Both the position numbers and the translations under genes were made by a program. A DNA stretch of 7,084 bases from CAZNTZ01 sp964576135 (GTDB lineage Bacteria > Pseudomonadota > Alphaproteobacteria > Rs-D84): the NCBI GenBank assembly GCA_964576135.1, contig CAZNTZ010000028.1:1-7084 (forward strand). Reading direction: 5' to 3'. The notes under the pieces were generated by a model. That model did not search any database. It was not told the DNA's origin and saw nothing but the letters and a program-made list of their open reading frames with translations. Positions 6,358-7,084 of the stretch are shown here, one piece after another (positions within the stretch are counted from its first letter, which is position 1; every line of letters starts with the position of its first letter).

Positions 6358-6396
6358 GGAAATAAATGTAACTTACAAGTCCTTGTGAATTCAATC

Positions 6397-7047
6397 TTAT
6401 TCTTGTTTTTCAAGTACTTTTATCAAACCTTCGGCAGCAGAAGCGGTTGCGGCTTTTTTACTTCCACCTGATGCCGTAAAAGACTTTCCCAAAGCAGATA
6501 CACGAACGCTAAATTTTGGCATATGTGACTTTGATTGTTCTGGTAAATTAAGAAATTCATATTCTGGCAATGCACCACCGGCATGTTTTTGTACAAATTC
6601 TTGTAACGAAGTTTTTGAATCCTTTGGCGGGGTTTGTTCCCGTGCAGCAATATCACTCCAGATTTCAGTAACTACTTTTTTGGCTGCAGTAAATCCACCA
6701 TCTAAATAAATTGCCCCAAGAACAGATTCCATTGCATTTGCAGCAATATGATTTATCTTGCCGCCGGTCATGTGCCCATGTCGAATCAGTTTATCAAGAC
6801 CAAAATCTTTGGCAACAATTGCCAAAGTATCAGTAGAAACCAAAGCAGCATGACGACGTGCAAGCTCTCCTTCGGCTTCGAGTGGGAACATTTTGTAAAT
6901 CAACTCGGCGACTGTTAAGCCCAAAACACGATCACCTAAAAATTCTAAACGTTCATTATTTTCATTTGCATTCGAACCACTTTGGGTCAATGCCAAATCA
7001 AATAACTTTTTATCTTTGAATTCATAATTTATCTTTTTTGTTTTCAT
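6397..7047 (-). CDS. rnc: ribonuclease III
   Basis: A 216-residue double-strand-specific endoribonuclease that processes rRNA precursors and regulatory duplexes; it works as a homodimer. The nuclease domain (about 1-137) carries the signature NERLEFLGDRVLGL (31-44), with Glu32, Glu35 and Asp39 matching E. coli E38, E41 and D45, and the second acidic segment ANAMESVLGAIYLDGG (103-118). There Glu107 matches E117, but Asn104 sits where E. coli has D114. The dsRNA-binding domain (about 145-214) shows the TSLQEF start, the central P-x-F-x-V strand and the SGGSKKAA lysine-helix motif. The length is a little short but complete for the family. The start is supported by GAGGA (7060-7056), 8 nt before the ATG. 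In many Alphaproteobacteria era follows rnc; here a cold-shock gene does. The family assignment is certain. Confidence 0.97.
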   Translation of the reverse strand: MKTKKINYEFKDKKLFDLALTQSGSNANENNERLEFLGDRVLGLTVAELIYKMFPLEAEGELARRHAALVSTDTLAIVAKDFGLDKLIRHGHMTGGKINHIAANAMESVLGAIYLDGGFTAAKKVVTEIWSDIAAREQTPPKDSKTSLQEFVQKHAGGALPEYEFLNLPEQSKSHMPKFSVRVSALGKSFTASGGSKKAATASAAEGLIKVLEKQE

Positions 7048-7084
7048 TGAAATTTTCCTCTTTGCACGGGACGATATGACAAAG
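7044..7084 (-). CDS. possible 3' end of an upstream gene overlapping rnc by 4 nt
   Basis: On the minus strand one frame is open from the window edge and ends in TGA at 7046-7044, overlapping the rnc ATG as ATGA. Only 12 residues are visible (LSYRPVQRGKFQ) and I do not recognise them. The 4-nt overlap is typical of coupled genes, and lepB often precedes rnc in Alphaproteobacteria. However, the other two frames are also open over this short stretch, so this is weak. Confidence 0.3.
   Translation of the reverse strand, partial: LSYRPVQRGKFQ

Noticed and set aside
6375..6386. ACAAG/CTTGT inverted repeat just downstream of rnc as a terminator
   Set aside because: Only 5 bp with a 2-nt loop and no T-run on the minus strand; likely chance.

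Overview
This 7.1 kb AT-rich window looks like a chromosomal segment of a bacterium, most likely an uncultured, host-associated alphaproteobacterium. That placement is inference. It rests on the style of the core proteins (PolA with an intact proofreading domain, an RNase III with the GDRVLGL variant of its signature) and on a very large Cys/Gly/Tyr-rich exported protein of a kind I associate with low-GC gut Alphaproteobacteria. No rRNA, tRNA, CRISPR array, transposase or phage gene is visible.

Plus strand, left to right: (1) polA, DNA polymerase I, truncated at its 5' end by the window edge but otherwise complete. (2) After 19 nt, a GT-A-fold glycosyltransferase-like gene whose best start is a GTG at 2518 with its own Shine-Dalgarno. 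It is probably co-transcribed with polA. (3) After an 82-nt gap holding a possible promoter, a 781-residue exported protein with about 58 cysteines, built from small C-x2-G-Y-type modules and carrying internal duplications. It has no recognisable enzymatic domain. A strong, symmetric hairpin at 5831-5856 closes this half.

Minus strand, converging on the same terminator and read from right to left: possibly the last codons of an upstream gene overlapping the next start by 4 nt (ATGA), then rnc (RNase III), a 124-nt leader, and a cold-shock-domain protein with an Arg/Gly/Asp-rich tail partly made of a 24-nt tandem repeat. The leader of the cold-shock gene can form an 8-bp hairpin, and one arm of it could alternatively pair with the Shine-Dalgarno region.

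The core genes serve DNA repair and replication (polA) and RNA metabolism (rnc, csp). The glycosyltransferase-like gene and the Cys-rich protein are the accessory part and may concern the cell surface. Nothing here is a clear new multi-gene system. The items most worth following are the Cys-rich modular protein, changes at normally conserved active-site positions of PolA and RNase III, and the csp leader and repeat tail.
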